DNA of 64,000 nt from Planctomycetota bacterium. Lineage in GTDB: Bacteria; Planctomycetota; Phycisphaerae; UBA1845; UTPLA1. Positions 42,102 to 50,383 of this stretch are shown here, piece after piece (position 1 is the first letter of the stretch; every line of letters begins with the position of its first letter). A program made the position numbers and the translations under genes. The DNA is taken from contig JACRIM010000039.1 of NCBI GenBank assembly GCA_016235815.1, positions 62,001 to 126,000 on the forward strand, written 5' to 3'. The notes beneath the pieces are model-generated. The model was not told the DNA's origin, did no database searches, and saw nothing but the letters and a program-made list of their open reading frames with translations.

Positions 42102-43464
42102 GGGACACAAGATGCTCCGAAACGTGCTCGGCGAGGGCTGCAATCGTCATCGACGGCGCAACGCCCGTCGGCGTGGGCAGGATGCTTCCATCGGCGACGT
42201 ACAGGCCCGGGTACCCGAACATCTCGCCATTTGCATCGACGACGCCCAGCTCTGCGCGATCGGCCATTCGTGCGCCGCCGAGTGGGTGAACGGTCGCGGG
42301 TTTGGTTCGAGTTGCAAATGCCGGCGGTGCAATCAGCGCACCACCCGCAGCGGCGGCGAACTCGCGAAGGCGTCGCATTCGAGCGGCGTGGAACGCTGGC
42401 GACGGGCCGGCCGAATGATGTTGCAATCGCCCGCGCTCGTCCAGCGAGAGTCGACCGGGCGAATCATCAAACCCCATCACCGCGATGGACCAGACACGCC
42501 CGCCCAGAAACGCACCGGTCTCCATAAGAAAAAGCCGATCGGTGTTCCAACAATCAATCCAACTCGTCACTGGAGGCCCGTCGTCGCGGTCGATGTCCAA
42601 AGAGAAGCCGGCGACCGCTGCGCCGAAATCGCCGTTGGTGTAGAACCGTTCGCCGAGGGCCGCGCTGATCGCCGGAAGCGTGGCGTAGATGTCGCGGCAC
42701 CGCACTAAGAACGGAACGGTGTTCATCGTTCCCGCAGCAAGCACCACTTTTCGCGCGGTAAGTTCGCCCTCGCGCCAATCATCGTCGACCAACTGGCGAA
42801 GTCGCACGCGATAGCCGCCCGCGATCGGCGTAATCGACAGCGCCTCATGCAACGGCAGCACTCGGGTGCCGGCGCGCTCGGCTTGGGCGAGGTACGACAT
42901 GTCCAGAGTTCGTTTGCGATAACCAGGCCCGCCGCGAAGCCAAGTGGCGATGTGACCGCGAAGTGTTGACGGCGAGGCATGATCGTTGTGGCCGCGCTTT
43001 TCCACGACCAGAGGCAGCACGACGGCCGGCGCTGCCATACGCTCGCCGATCTCCTGCATTCGCCTTGTGCGCGACGGGATTTCCGCCAGTGGCGTCGGAC
43101 GCAGGACACGCTCCGCGCGTTCATAAAGTTCACGCATTCGCCCGACGGTGAGCGCGGCGGGCCAGTCGTTCGCGAACACTTCATCGGGCGCGGGCATGGT
43201 GACGGCCGTGTAGACATGCGAACCACCCCCGACCGCGCATCCGCCGGCCGTCGCAAGCCCGTGCTGCATCTTGATATCGAAAAGGCCCGGTTGTTCGCGA
43301 CGATTAATCAGCGGGAGTCGTCCATCAGCAAGCTTTTCATAGGCCGCGTCGTCCATGCGCCGACCGCGTTCGAGCACAACGACCCGCAGGCCCGCCTCCG
43401 CCGCGCGAAGCGCACAGACGCTGCCGCCAAAGCCCGAACCAACCACGATGACATCTGCATCCAT
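42094..43464 (-). CDS. GMC-family FAD oxidoreductase (cholesterol-oxidase-like)
   Basis: Predicted 456-residue flavoprotein. The dinucleotide-binding VIVVGSGFGGSVCALRAAEAG starts at residue 5, the GGGSHVYTAV segment is the GMC substrate-side motif and the C-terminal HPLGGARMAD and LYVADGSILPTPTGVAPSMT are standard. It oxidises an alcohol using FAD; cholesterol-oxidase-like members often act on bulky lipids. Start ATG 43464 (MDADVIVVG); an ATG at 43470 is two codons earlier. It is divergent from the amidohydrolase with about 34 bases between starts, so the promoters overlap. The PLP enzyme follows it. Confidence 0.88.
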   Translation of the reverse strand: MDADVIVVGSGFGGSVCALRAAEAGLRVVVLERGRRMDDAAYEKLADGRLPLINRREQPGLFDIKMQHGLATAGGCAVGGGSHVYTAVTMPAPDEVFANDWPAALTVGRMRELYERAERVLRPTPLAEIPSRTRRMQEIGERMAAPAVVLPLVVEKRGHNDHASPSTLRGHIATWLRGGPGYRKRTLDMSYLAQAERAGTRVLPLHEALSITPIAGGYRVRLRQLVDDDWREGELTARKVVLAAGTMNTVPFLVRCRDIYATLPAISAALGERFYTNGDFGAAVAGFSLDIDRDDGPPVTSWIDCWNTDRLFLMETGAFLGGRVWSIAVMGFDDSPGRLSLDERGRLQHHSAGPSPAFHAARMRRLREFAAAAGGALIAPPAFATRTKPATVHPLGGARMADRAELGVVDANGEMFGYPGLYVADGSILPTPTGVAPSMTIAALAEHVSEHLVSHA

Positions 43465-43498
43465 GCGCAATGCGATTATACCCCGCTATCATGCGCGC

Positions 43499-44587
43499 AT
43501 GGTCATCGACGTTCACTGCCACGTCGGCTACTCGGCCCGCCGCGCGGATCCTTCCATCGAGCGATTCTCATTTGAGCGCGCAGGTGCGAGCGGATCGCCG
43601 GGCTTTGACAGCTATCTTTCGCCACGACTGCTTGACCGTGCGGCGTGGTATTTCGTGAAACGCTGGCTCGGCATCGACCCCCGCCTTGGCCGCGGCGATG
43701 AATTGGACCGACGCATCGAAGCGGTCAACGAATCACACTGGTCCGCGATGCCCGGCGTCGATCGCCTGGTGTTGCTGGCGTTTGATGAATACTACGAATC
43801 GTCCGGTCGGGTGATTGGGATGGCTGAGCGCGGGCATCGATTCGGAAGCGACCTGTACGCCTCGAACTCGTATGTGCGCGACCTTTGTCGAAAGCGGCCG
43901 GACCGTTATCTGTTGGGTGCGTCGGTGCATCCCTATCGCGCTAATGCAATCGCGTGCCTCGAAGAAGTTGCCGCCGCGGGCGCCGCGTTGATCAAGTGGC
44001 TGCCGATTCACCAGAACATGGACATCACGGACGAGCGGTGCGTTGCATTCCTGCGAGCGGCGGCGCGACTGCGGGTGCCGATGCTGATTCACTACGGCGG
44101 CGAAATGTCCCTTTCACGGCAGCACATGGAATTCGAAAGTGCCCTGCCGCTCCTTGGCGTGCTTCGGACGCTTCGGTCGGCGGGAGCAATGCCGACTGTG
44201 ATCGTGGCCCACGTGGCGACGCCCTCGTTTCCGTGGCAACCGAGGCGACATTGCCTTGCCTTTGTCGATGCAATGATCAATGAGTTTCGCGACGCCCCGC
44301 TCTATGCCGATATCTCAGCGCTCGCCGCCTTCGGGCGCACGGGCTGGCTGGCGCGATTCGCAAGGCAGCGCGATGTGCAGGCGAAGCTCGTCTGGGGCAG
44401 CGATTACCCGATCCCGGTGCTGACGTCGCTTTTCTGGCGGCACTTGCCGCGCACCGAGCGCAGACGCCTCGCGGCGATTCCATCGTGGGTCGAACGTGAT
44501 TTGCAGTTGAAGCGCGCCCTCGGCTTCGACGACGCGGTCTTCACGCGGGCCGCGACGATTCTAGCGCCGGCGGCGACGCACGCCTGA
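43499..44587 (+). CDS. Amidohydrolase (TIM-barrel metal-dependent hydrolase, Amidohydro_2 type)
   Basis: Predicted 362 residues. The N-terminal metal motif is VIDVHCHVG; later ligands are plausible in IHYGGEMS, IVAHVATPS and WGSDYPIPV. This layout fits the Amidohydro_2 (ACMSD/decarboxylase-like) group. Substrate unknown. ATG 43499 gives the conserved start; the longer frame overlaps the divergent GMC gene. Its 3' end overlaps the convergent beta-propeller gene by 27 bases. Placed beside a GMC oxidase and a PLP enzyme it may belong to a small catabolic set, though it is on the other strand. Confidence 0.82.
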   Translation: MVIDVHCHVGYSARRADPSIERFSFERAGASGSPGFDSYLSPRLLDRAAWYFVKRWLGIDPRLGRGDELDRRIEAVNESHWSAMPGVDRLVLLAFDEYYESSGRVIGMAERGHRFGSDLYASNSYVRDLCRKRPDRYLLGASVHPYRANAIACLEEVAAAGAALIKWLPIHQNMDITDERCVAFLRAAARLRVPMLIHYGGEMSLSRQHMEFESALPLLGVLRTLRSAGAMPTVIVAHVATPSFPWQPRRHCLAFVDAMINEFRDAPLYADISALAAFGRTGWLARFARQRDVQAKLVWGSDYPIPVLTSLFWRHLPRTERRRLAAIPSWVERDLQLKRALGFDDAVFTRAATILAPAATHA

Positions 44588-46525
44588 ACGCATGAACGCC
44601 ATTCCAGCCGCAAGCATGAGCATCGGCGTCGCGCCAGTAGTGCCGCAGTATTGGCTGAGCAACTGGGCAAGGGCCGCGAAATCGAGCGCCGTGCCGCCGC
44701 CGACGTTGTCGATCGGCAAACCGTAGTAGAAGTTGCAGTCGTCAAACTGCGCCTCGGCATCGGTAAAGAAATTGACCACTCCGACCTGAGTCGGATTGTC
44801 CCGGTCGGTGATGTTCATCGTCTGGAACTGGGCCTGTGACAATGCAAAGACGCGACCGCCGATGACGCCGACCCGCTCCACCTTGCCCTTGTTCTCGAAG
44901 TACCCGCGAGCCGTCAGCGCCGTATCGCTGAAGTCAACAAGCTGCACGCCATTGGTGCAAGTCGGGCCTTGTTGGTTCACGTCACTCGCAGACGTCGGGT
45001 CGCTTCCACCTTCGGAGCCGCTCCCACTATTCGGCGGGCTGGTGCCGCCGCCGTCCCCCGGCAAAGGCACGACGTCGGGATATTCGACATGGCGAAACGG
45101 AACCGCGATCAAGTTTAGATCATCAACAATCTTGAACGCCTTTTCATCGTAGGTCGCATCCGACTCCGTGAACGAACCCGGCGGGCCGAGCACCACGCGG
45201 CCGAGTTGCGACGGATTCGCAGGATCGGTCACGTCGTAATAGGCGACCGCAGGCCGATTGCCGTCCGTGTCATCAATACCGACGGCGATCAGGCGATCAC
45301 CGCGCGGCTCAATATGCGTGGAGTAGCCGGGTACCTCCAACTGGCCTGACACGCTTGGATTTGCTGGGTCGGAAATGTCGAGCACAAAGAGCGGATCGAC
45401 GCGGAAAAACGTCACGGCATAGCCGCGATCACCGTCAAAGCGAACCGCCTCAAGCGATTCACCTTCTTCGACGAGTACCGACGCGATCGGCGTGATGTTG
45501 TCGAGATCCGCAAGGTCGTAGGTATAGAGATTCACTTCATTGAAGCCGAATCCGTTGGTCTGCGTCACGATGCGCATGACGCCGAGGTAGTCATCAAGGA
45601 AGAAGCGGTTACGAATCATGCCGGGCACGCTGACGGTGCCGCGAATCACGATGAGGCCGGTCGGGTCGGAGATGTCGATGGCCTGCACCAGCGTATTCGT
45701 GCCGCCACTGTCGGGGTCGTACTCGTGTGATGCCGCGAGAATAAGCGCGTCGGAGACGTGGATATCCAGCGATGTACCACTGAACGTCTTGCGCTCGACC
45801 GGGATGACATTATTCGGATCGGCCACATCAATCGACGCAACGAAACCCATGTCTGCCTGGTTGTCGTCTTCCTGTCGGAAGTAGAACGGATAATCGTTGG
45901 CACCGACGACGTAAATGATGTCGCCCACGCGCCGGCTTTCATTCGCGAACCCGGCGAGATTGATCTTGCTGATCAACTGCGGGACGGCGGGATTGAGCAC
46001 ATTGATAATCGCAAGCTGGCTGCCTTCGAAATCCGGCGCGGGCACGGTTGGTCCGGGCAGGATGGCCACGTCCGTTGAACTTGCGGTGCCGGGCGCGCCG
46101 AGCGGAACCGGATCGCCGCCGCCATAGTAATAAGCATAATCCGCACTCAGCACGACATAGGCCTGATTGTCGCTGACGTACATCTCAATGCCGCGACCCT
46201 TGAGGTCGAACGAGCCGAGCAGTGCCGGGTTGTCGGGGTCGGCCACATCGATGATCAGCAGGCCTTTGTATCGATTCAGGGCGTACAGCTTGCCATCGAC
46301 GATCTTGATGATGTCGGCCTCTTCGATGTCGCGCGTCACATTAGCCAGATCCGCAGCGGCATCGGCGGCCAGCGGTGTGCCGGCCCCGAATCCGCCCTCC
46401 CCGGACAGATTGGGCGCACCGGTACCCTGATTCAGGGTATTGCATCCGAGGCCTCCGGCGCTCCAAGCGAGAAAACTCAAGACAACGAGACGATGGGAGA
46501 GAAAGTTTTTCAGGCGGGTATACAT
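44561..46525 (-). CDS. Exported beta-propeller lipoprotein with C-terminal anchor-like tail
   Basis: A 654-residue surface or periplasmic protein. The leader (VVLSFLAWSAGGLGC) ends in a lipobox cysteine near 28. The body is a repeated-blade propeller of the Beta_propel type (IVDGKLYALNRYKGLLIIDVA, LFVLDISDPANPSVSGQL, VAYYDVTDPANPSQLG). A Gly/Ser linker lies near residues 500-530. The C-terminus GATPMLMLAAGMAFMRSG followed by five arginines resembles PEP-CTERM or similar sorting tails: helix plus basic end. GAGGAA seven bases before ATG 46525 supports the start. Function unknown; probably binding or scaffolding. Confidence 0.82.
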   Translation of the reverse strand: MYTRLKNFLSHRLVVLSFLAWSAGGLGCNTLNQGTGAPNLSGEGGFGAGTPLAADAAADLANVTRDIEEADIIKIVDGKLYALNRYKGLLIIDVADPDNPALLGSFDLKGRGIEMYVSDNQAYVVLSADYAYYYGGGDPVPLGAPGTASSTDVAILPGPTVPAPDFEGSQLAIINVLNPAVPQLISKINLAGFANESRRVGDIIYVVGANDYPFYFRQEDDNQADMGFVASIDVADPNNVIPVERKTFSGTSLDIHVSDALILAASHEYDPDSGGTNTLVQAIDISDPTGLIVIRGTVSVPGMIRNRFFLDDYLGVMRIVTQTNGFGFNEVNLYTYDLADLDNITPIASVLVEEGESLEAVRFDGDRGYAVTFFRVDPLFVLDISDPANPSVSGQLEVPGYSTHIEPRGDRLIAVGIDDTDGNRPAVAYYDVTDPANPSQLGRVVLGPPGSFTESDATYDEKAFKIVDDLNLIAVPFRHVEYPDVVPLPGDGGGTSPPNSGSGSEGGSDPTSASDVNQQGPTCTNGVQLVDFSDTALTARGYFENKGKVERVGVIGGRVFALSQAQFQTMNITDRDNPTQVGVVNFFTDAEAQFDDCNFYYGLPIDNVGGGTALDFAALAQLLSQYCGTTGATPMLMLAAGMAFMRSGVRRRRR

Positions 46526-46651
46526 GACGATTCCTCACGCGAGGGGAAGGTGGGCTGGCAACTCCGAGAAAATGGCATGGCTCGGATGTCCAGTGCGAGG
46601 AAGGACCCTTGTAAGTATAGTCAATCGGCGTTCTGATGCAAGGGAGGATAA

Positions 46652-47266
46652 TCATCCACAGGGCATCACGCGGATGGCACGAACGGGCCGTGTCGGGCAG
46701 TATTGCTCACAAACGCCACACCCTGTGCAACCAGTACCAGTCGTTTTCGGGTCGATCACTGCGATTCGCCCGTCGTCATCCACGTAAATCGCCGTCGACC
46801 CCAGTGGGCACTTTTCCACACAAATGGTGCAGTTTTCGCCGGTGGTCCGCGCGCAAACGGAATGATCGACAGTGGCAATCCCCATGCGAATTGCGAACCG
46901 ATCCACCAACGTCAGCGCCCCGCTCGGGCACACCTTCATGCACGACAAGTCCTCGCAGATGACACACGCCTGACGCGCCGGCTCAACATACGGCGTTCCC
47001 TTGATGCGGGGATCGCTCGATGCTGACAGAGCAATCGCATTCGCAGGGCAGGAATCGGCACATTTGCCGCATCGCAGGCAGGTTTCGAGAAACCGACTCT
47101 CCTCCATCGCCCCCGGCGGACGAAGCATGGTGCGTTCGGCGGCCAATGGGACGGGAATGCGTTTTTCCACATAGTCCGCCAGCGGCCGCAAGATTCGGCC
47201 CAGCCCGGCCGCGAAAAAACGACGCCGGTCGTGGGGCGGTATGTTTTCAATCGGGTCGTCGGGCAT
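46652..47266 (-). CDS. 4Fe-4S ferredoxin-type protein (NapG/MauM-like)
   Basis: A 204-residue iron-sulfur protein with four cluster-binding cysteine sets: CLRCGKCADSCP, CVICEDLSCMKVCP, CTICVEKCP and CTGCGVCEQYCP. This is the arrangement of NapG and MauM, electron-transfer proteins of periplasmic nitrate or methylamine systems. The N-terminus RRRFFAAGLGRIL could be a weak membrane or export helix but lacks a proper twin-arginine pattern with a hydrophobic core. It ends 126 bases upstream of the propeller gene on the same strand. The RHS island begins immediately on its other side. Confidence 0.87.
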   Translation of the reverse strand: MPDDPIENIPPHDRRRFFAAGLGRILRPLADYVEKRIPVPLAAERTMLRPPGAMEESRFLETCLRCGKCADSCPANAIALSASSDPRIKGTPYVEPARQACVICEDLSCMKVCPSGALTLVDRFAIRMGIATVDHSVCARTTGENCTICVEKCPLGSTAIYVDDDGRIAVIDPKTTGTGCTGCGVCEQYCPTRPVRAIRVMPCG

Positions 47267-47324
47267 GGTGTTTGGATTCTACAACGATACGGTACCCAAT
47301 ACTGGCGATCACTTCCGCTGAGTT

Positions 47325-48932
47325 TTGCCAGAGCGGGTCTTGATCTACAGGGTTCGAGTCTCCGTTTCGACGGCTCGTTTTATTTTGCTGCAACCCACGG
47401 TTCGGCCGAGGGGCTTGGTCCACGGGGCCGGTTGCCTCCCGTCGGTGACGCTCACCTACGACCAAGCCGGGAATCTGACGGTCAATCCCCTGGCCCGGGT
47501 GGTGGGTGATGCGCCGGGGGCGTCCGGCGGGCAGTGGTACAAATACGACGAAGAGAACCGCGTCGTCGAGATTCGCAAGACCGGCTTCAACGGCGCCCTG
47601 CTTCTGCAATTCACCTACGACGCCCTGGGGCGGCGCGTGCAGACGACCGAGTACATCGATCCACAGAGTGGCACCTCGTGGGACGGCCTCAGTGGCCATC
47701 CATCGCCGCGAATCACTCGGCACATCTATGCGGGTCTGGAGCCGATCCAGGAGTACACCTGTGGTGGACCGGGCACCCCGGCCTGCGATGGGTCCTACAC
47801 CCTGGCCCGCGAGTTCATCTGGGGCCGACCGCTGAGTTCCTCGAACGGTCTCGAGCCGGTGGCGATGGTGGATTACACAGGCGCGAACGGCGTCAGCGGT
47901 TGTAGCACGGGCGCCCCGCCGGCGGGCTGCGTGTATCACTACCTGCGCGATGCGCTGGGCAGCGTGACGGGTTTGACCGACTCGACCGGCCATCTCGTCG
48001 AGCGGTACACGTGCGATCCTTATGGAAAAACTCTTATCGAGCGATACGACCCGTCCGCCAACGGCGGCGCGGGTGCCTGGATTGCCACGAATGCCTCTTC
48101 CTTCGGCAACCCGTGGATGTGGACGGGGCATCGGTATGACGCCGCCGTCGGGTTGTATCACACGCTGTTCCGACACTACTCGCCGCAACTGGGTCGATGG
48201 CTGCAACGCGATCCGATCGGGTATGCCGCCGGGTCGGTGAACTTGTATGAGTACGTGTTGGGCAATCCGCTGTATTGGGTCGATCCATTCGGATTGGAGG
48301 CCTACAACGAGACCGCGAGTGACGCAGAGGCGGCGGAGGGCGCCTACGGCGATGCGGTTGGACAACTCACAGGCATGATCAACACCGGCGCGCAGATTGC
48401 CGAGGCCGCCGGTGAATTTACCGGCGGAGTACTGATTACTGCGGCTACAATTGTGACTCCGACGCCCGGCGACGAATTGGCCTCCGCCACAATGCTGGCC
48501 AACCGCTTGGGCCGCCTCATCGGCAAGCTCGAGGATCTGGCCAAGAAAAGTGCGAAGGCCAAACGGCTGTTGGAAAAGGCCAAGAAGCTTCGTGATAAGG
48601 CTGCGAAAAAGGCTGATGAACTCCGCGAGACGAGAAAGTCAAATGGTTGCAAAGGCAACCCGGATCATCAAAATAAGGTCAAAGAAATAGCAGAAGAAAA
48701 GCGCAAGACACTTGAGGATGGCGAGGAGGTTCTTACTGAAAAAAAGATTCGTCATCCGGAGTCAAATCGGCGCCCAGATGTCCAAGTTGTTGGACGAGAC
48801 AAGAAAGTCAAAGAAATTGTGGAAGTCGAGCGCCGCCCAAATAGCGCCCGAAACTTACGCCGCGAGCAGGAGTATAACGACCTAGGAATTCCACATGAGA
48901 CAGTTCCTCTTCCTCCGAAGCCTGATCCTTGA
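47325..48932 (+). CDS. Truncated RHS core with C-terminal nuclease-like toxin (cassette 1)
   Basis: Open frame of 535 codons. Recognisable RHS sequence starts near 47436 (TLTYDQAGNLT) and continues through YKYDEENRVVEIRK, FTYDALGRRVQTTEY and the core end motif LGRWLQRDPIGY with NLYEYVLGNPLYWVDPFGL. The toxin follows from about 48298: an Ala/Lys helical linker and a tail with RRPDVQVVGRDKK and IVEVERRP, which patterns like a PD-(D/E)xK nuclease. The large N-terminal part of an RHS protein, including any export signal, is missing; the TTG at 47325 is not a convincing start. It may be a silent cassette. Confidence 0.8.
   Translation: MPERVLIYRVRVSVSTARFILLQPTVRPRGLVHGAGCLPSVTLTYDQAGNLTVNPLARVVGDAPGASGGQWYKYDEENRVVEIRKTGFNGALLLQFTYDALGRRVQTTEYIDPQSGTSWDGLSGHPSPRITRHIYAGLEPIQEYTCGGPGTPACDGSYTLAREFIWGRPLSSSNGLEPVAMVDYTGANGVSGCSTGAPPAGCVYHYLRDALGSVTGLTDSTGHLVERYTCDPYGKTLIERYDPSANGGAGAWIATNASSFGNPWMWTGHRYDAAVGLYHTLFRHYSPQLGRWLQRDPIGYAAGSVNLYEYVLGNPLYWVDPFGLEAYNETASDAEAAEGAYGDAVGQLTGMINTGAQIAEAAGEFTGGVLITAATIVTPTPGDELASATMLANRLGRLIGKLEDLAKKSAKAKRLLEKAKKLRDKAAKKADELRETRKSNGCKGNPDHQNKVKEIAEEKRKTLEDGEEVLTEKKIRHPESNRRPDVQVVGRDKKVKEIVEVERRPNSARNLRREQEYNDLGIPHETVPLPPKPDP
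47934..48208 (+). repeat. RHS core direct repeat, copy 1
   Basis: A 275-base block almost identical to 50786-51060; I find only two mismatches. It lies just before the toxin junction, where recombination would exchange toxin ends. Homology at lower identity extends to about 47538-48262. Confidence 0.9.
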
Positions 48933-48998
48933 CGGAACGGAGTGCGCGATCAACCAGACAGATTGAGTATGTAAGATCGAGTTGGAGTTCAGTTCGAA

Positions 48999-49598
48999 AT
49001 GCCGGAAATAGATTTTTTCTTTGTTGACAACGAAATGGAAGCTCTGATGGACTATGCGCTTGGGTTGGGCTTTCAGTTCACTCCAGCGATTCATTATGTT
49101 ACGGTGCCTCCGCCACAATTCACTGAACGAGCGGACATATTACAGTATTCCCCAGATCATCCGTTGTGGCACCTAACCAGGAGCGACTACGCAGACTTGC
49201 CGTTTTCTATGAAGCGATTGGATGGTGGCCGTGACGTCGGTAAATATTACATTGTGCAGCGCGAAGGCGGGCCAATGATTGATCTCTCATGGTCGGGAAT
49301 TCGCTCAAAGGATAACCTACCATTTGTTTGCTGGGGCAATTTGTCGCATTATGCAACATTCTGGTTTCCTGAAACCAGTGAATTCAAGCGAGTTCCTGAC
49401 TCACTGCGGGTCGCGTTTAACCAATTAGCCACATTTATTAGGGCCCATTCGGTCGCAAGTGATAATCCTGTAAGCGAGAAAACCGGCAAGCCTTGGCGTT
49501 CTGTTAGAATTGGAAAGGAGGCAGCCCGTCAATGGGCCAATGGTTTGAGGCTTGGAACTGAACCCTATCTCCGCAAACCCAAAATGATGCCGTCGTAG
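48999..49598 (+). CDS. Putative immunity protein for cassette 1
   Basis: A 199-residue soluble protein directly after toxin cassette 1, where the cognate immunity gene is expected. I do not recognise a named family. The middle (GKYYIVQREGGPMIDLSWSG, then HYATFWFPE) matches the layout of the immunity-like protein at 49769 (GKYFVQPRTNYTAITASFHG, then HHRDWLELP), so both belong to one family by eye. Base composition is lower in GC than neighbouring core genes, typical of acquired toxin modules. Start ATG 48999. Confidence 0.65.
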   Translation: MPEIDFFFVDNEMEALMDYALGLGFQFTPAIHYVTVPPPQFTERADILQYSPDHPLWHLTRSDYADLPFSMKRLDGGRDVGKYYIVQREGGPMIDLSWSGIRSKDNLPFVCWGNLSHYATFWFPETSEFKRVPDSLRVAFNQLATFIRAHSVASDNPVSEKTGKPWRSVRIGKEAARQWANGLRLGTEPYLRKPKMMPS

Positions 49599-49637
49599 CA
49601 ATCTCCTGATACGGATTTGACCAGTACCCTTTAGAAC

Positions 49638-49763
49638 TTGACCTGCTCCCGGGAACTTGATCCAGATGCAATGAGAGTCTTTACTGCCCGCCTGGGCAAG
49701 GAGATTTTAGAGGGTAGCGGTATCGAGGTGCAAACTCGTCCAATTCCTCCAAAGCCCAACTGA
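49638..49763 (+). pseudogene. Orphan toxin C-terminal tail
   Basis: A 41-codon frame without a convincing start, ending in IEVQTRPIPPKPN. Its end resembles the end of toxin 1 (HETVPLPPKPDP), so it looks like the last part of a related toxin whose body was deleted. It is followed six bases later by an immunity-like gene, as a displaced toxin/immunity module would be. Confidence 0.6.
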
Positions 49764-49768
49764 TCTTT

Positions 49769-50344
49769 ATGTCTGATCGAGAATTTGTTCATTCAACGAT
49801 TGATGTGGCATCGACGCTACTTTTCGCGCTCGATTCCGGCATGCAAGTAATTGTGGATACTCCCCAACTTGAACCACGCCCACAGCTGTTGTCTCTGTCA
49901 CAGGCCGCCAAGATGGAAAAGGGCGTATTCTATCTCTTTCGCCCTGAATGGGTCTCTGGCTCGTTTCATACGATGATGATCTCTAGCGGTTACAACAAAG
50001 GAAAATATTTCGTGCAGCCTCGCACAAACTACACCGCCATTACGGCTTCCTTTCACGGCGAACGAATTGAACAAGGACTACGGAAATTGGGATGCGCGAT
50101 TGTCTCTCATCACCGCGATTGGTTGGAATTGCCTGCCAAGATTGTAAGACCGGCTCCGCCCGATGCGAAAGAATGGTTTAAGCGAATTGTCTCGCATTTG
50201 TCATCTGGTGTAATCGTTCGGGCAGGCGTTCATAAATACCACATTTGTAAAGGCGTATTAGCCGACCATGCATTCGGACAGTGTCTCCCACCCTTCGACT
50301 TTATTCCTTGGGATGAAAGCATTCTAAAGACTGGAGAGAAGTAA
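49769..50344 (+). CDS. Putative orphan immunity protein (partner of the tail at 49638)
   Basis: A 191-residue soluble protein. It shares overall order and the GKYF/Y-x-Q element with the immunity protein at 48999, yet differs at most positions, as expected for immunity proteins selected against different variants of one toxin family. It starts six bases after the orphan tail. Retaining immunity after losing the toxin protects against siblings that still carry it (established idea for such arrays). Not a named family to my knowledge. Confidence 0.6.
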   Translation: MSDREFVHSTIDVASTLLFALDSGMQVIVDTPQLEPRPQLLSLSQAAKMEKGVFYLFRPEWVSGSFHTMMISSGYNKGKYFVQPRTNYTAITASFHGERIEQGLRKLGCAIVSHHRDWLELPAKIVRPAPPDAKEWFKRIVSHLSSGVIVRAGVHKYHICKGVLADHAFGQCLPPFDFIPWDESILKTGEK

Positions 50345-50383
50345 CTAACCACGGCCAGAAGGTGTGGCATTAGGTAGCCCTCA

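Noticed and set aside
47330-47400. GGTTCGAGTCT word resembling a tRNA T-arm at the start of the RHS island
   Set aside because: The bases on either side do not form the required five-pair stem and no D-arm, anticodon arm or acceptor stem can be built around it.
47247-48365. Long minus-strand frame across RHS core 1 (and 50381-51175 across core 2)
   Set aside because: Both are complementary-strand shadows of the repeated RHS core; their mutual similarity comes from the duplication.
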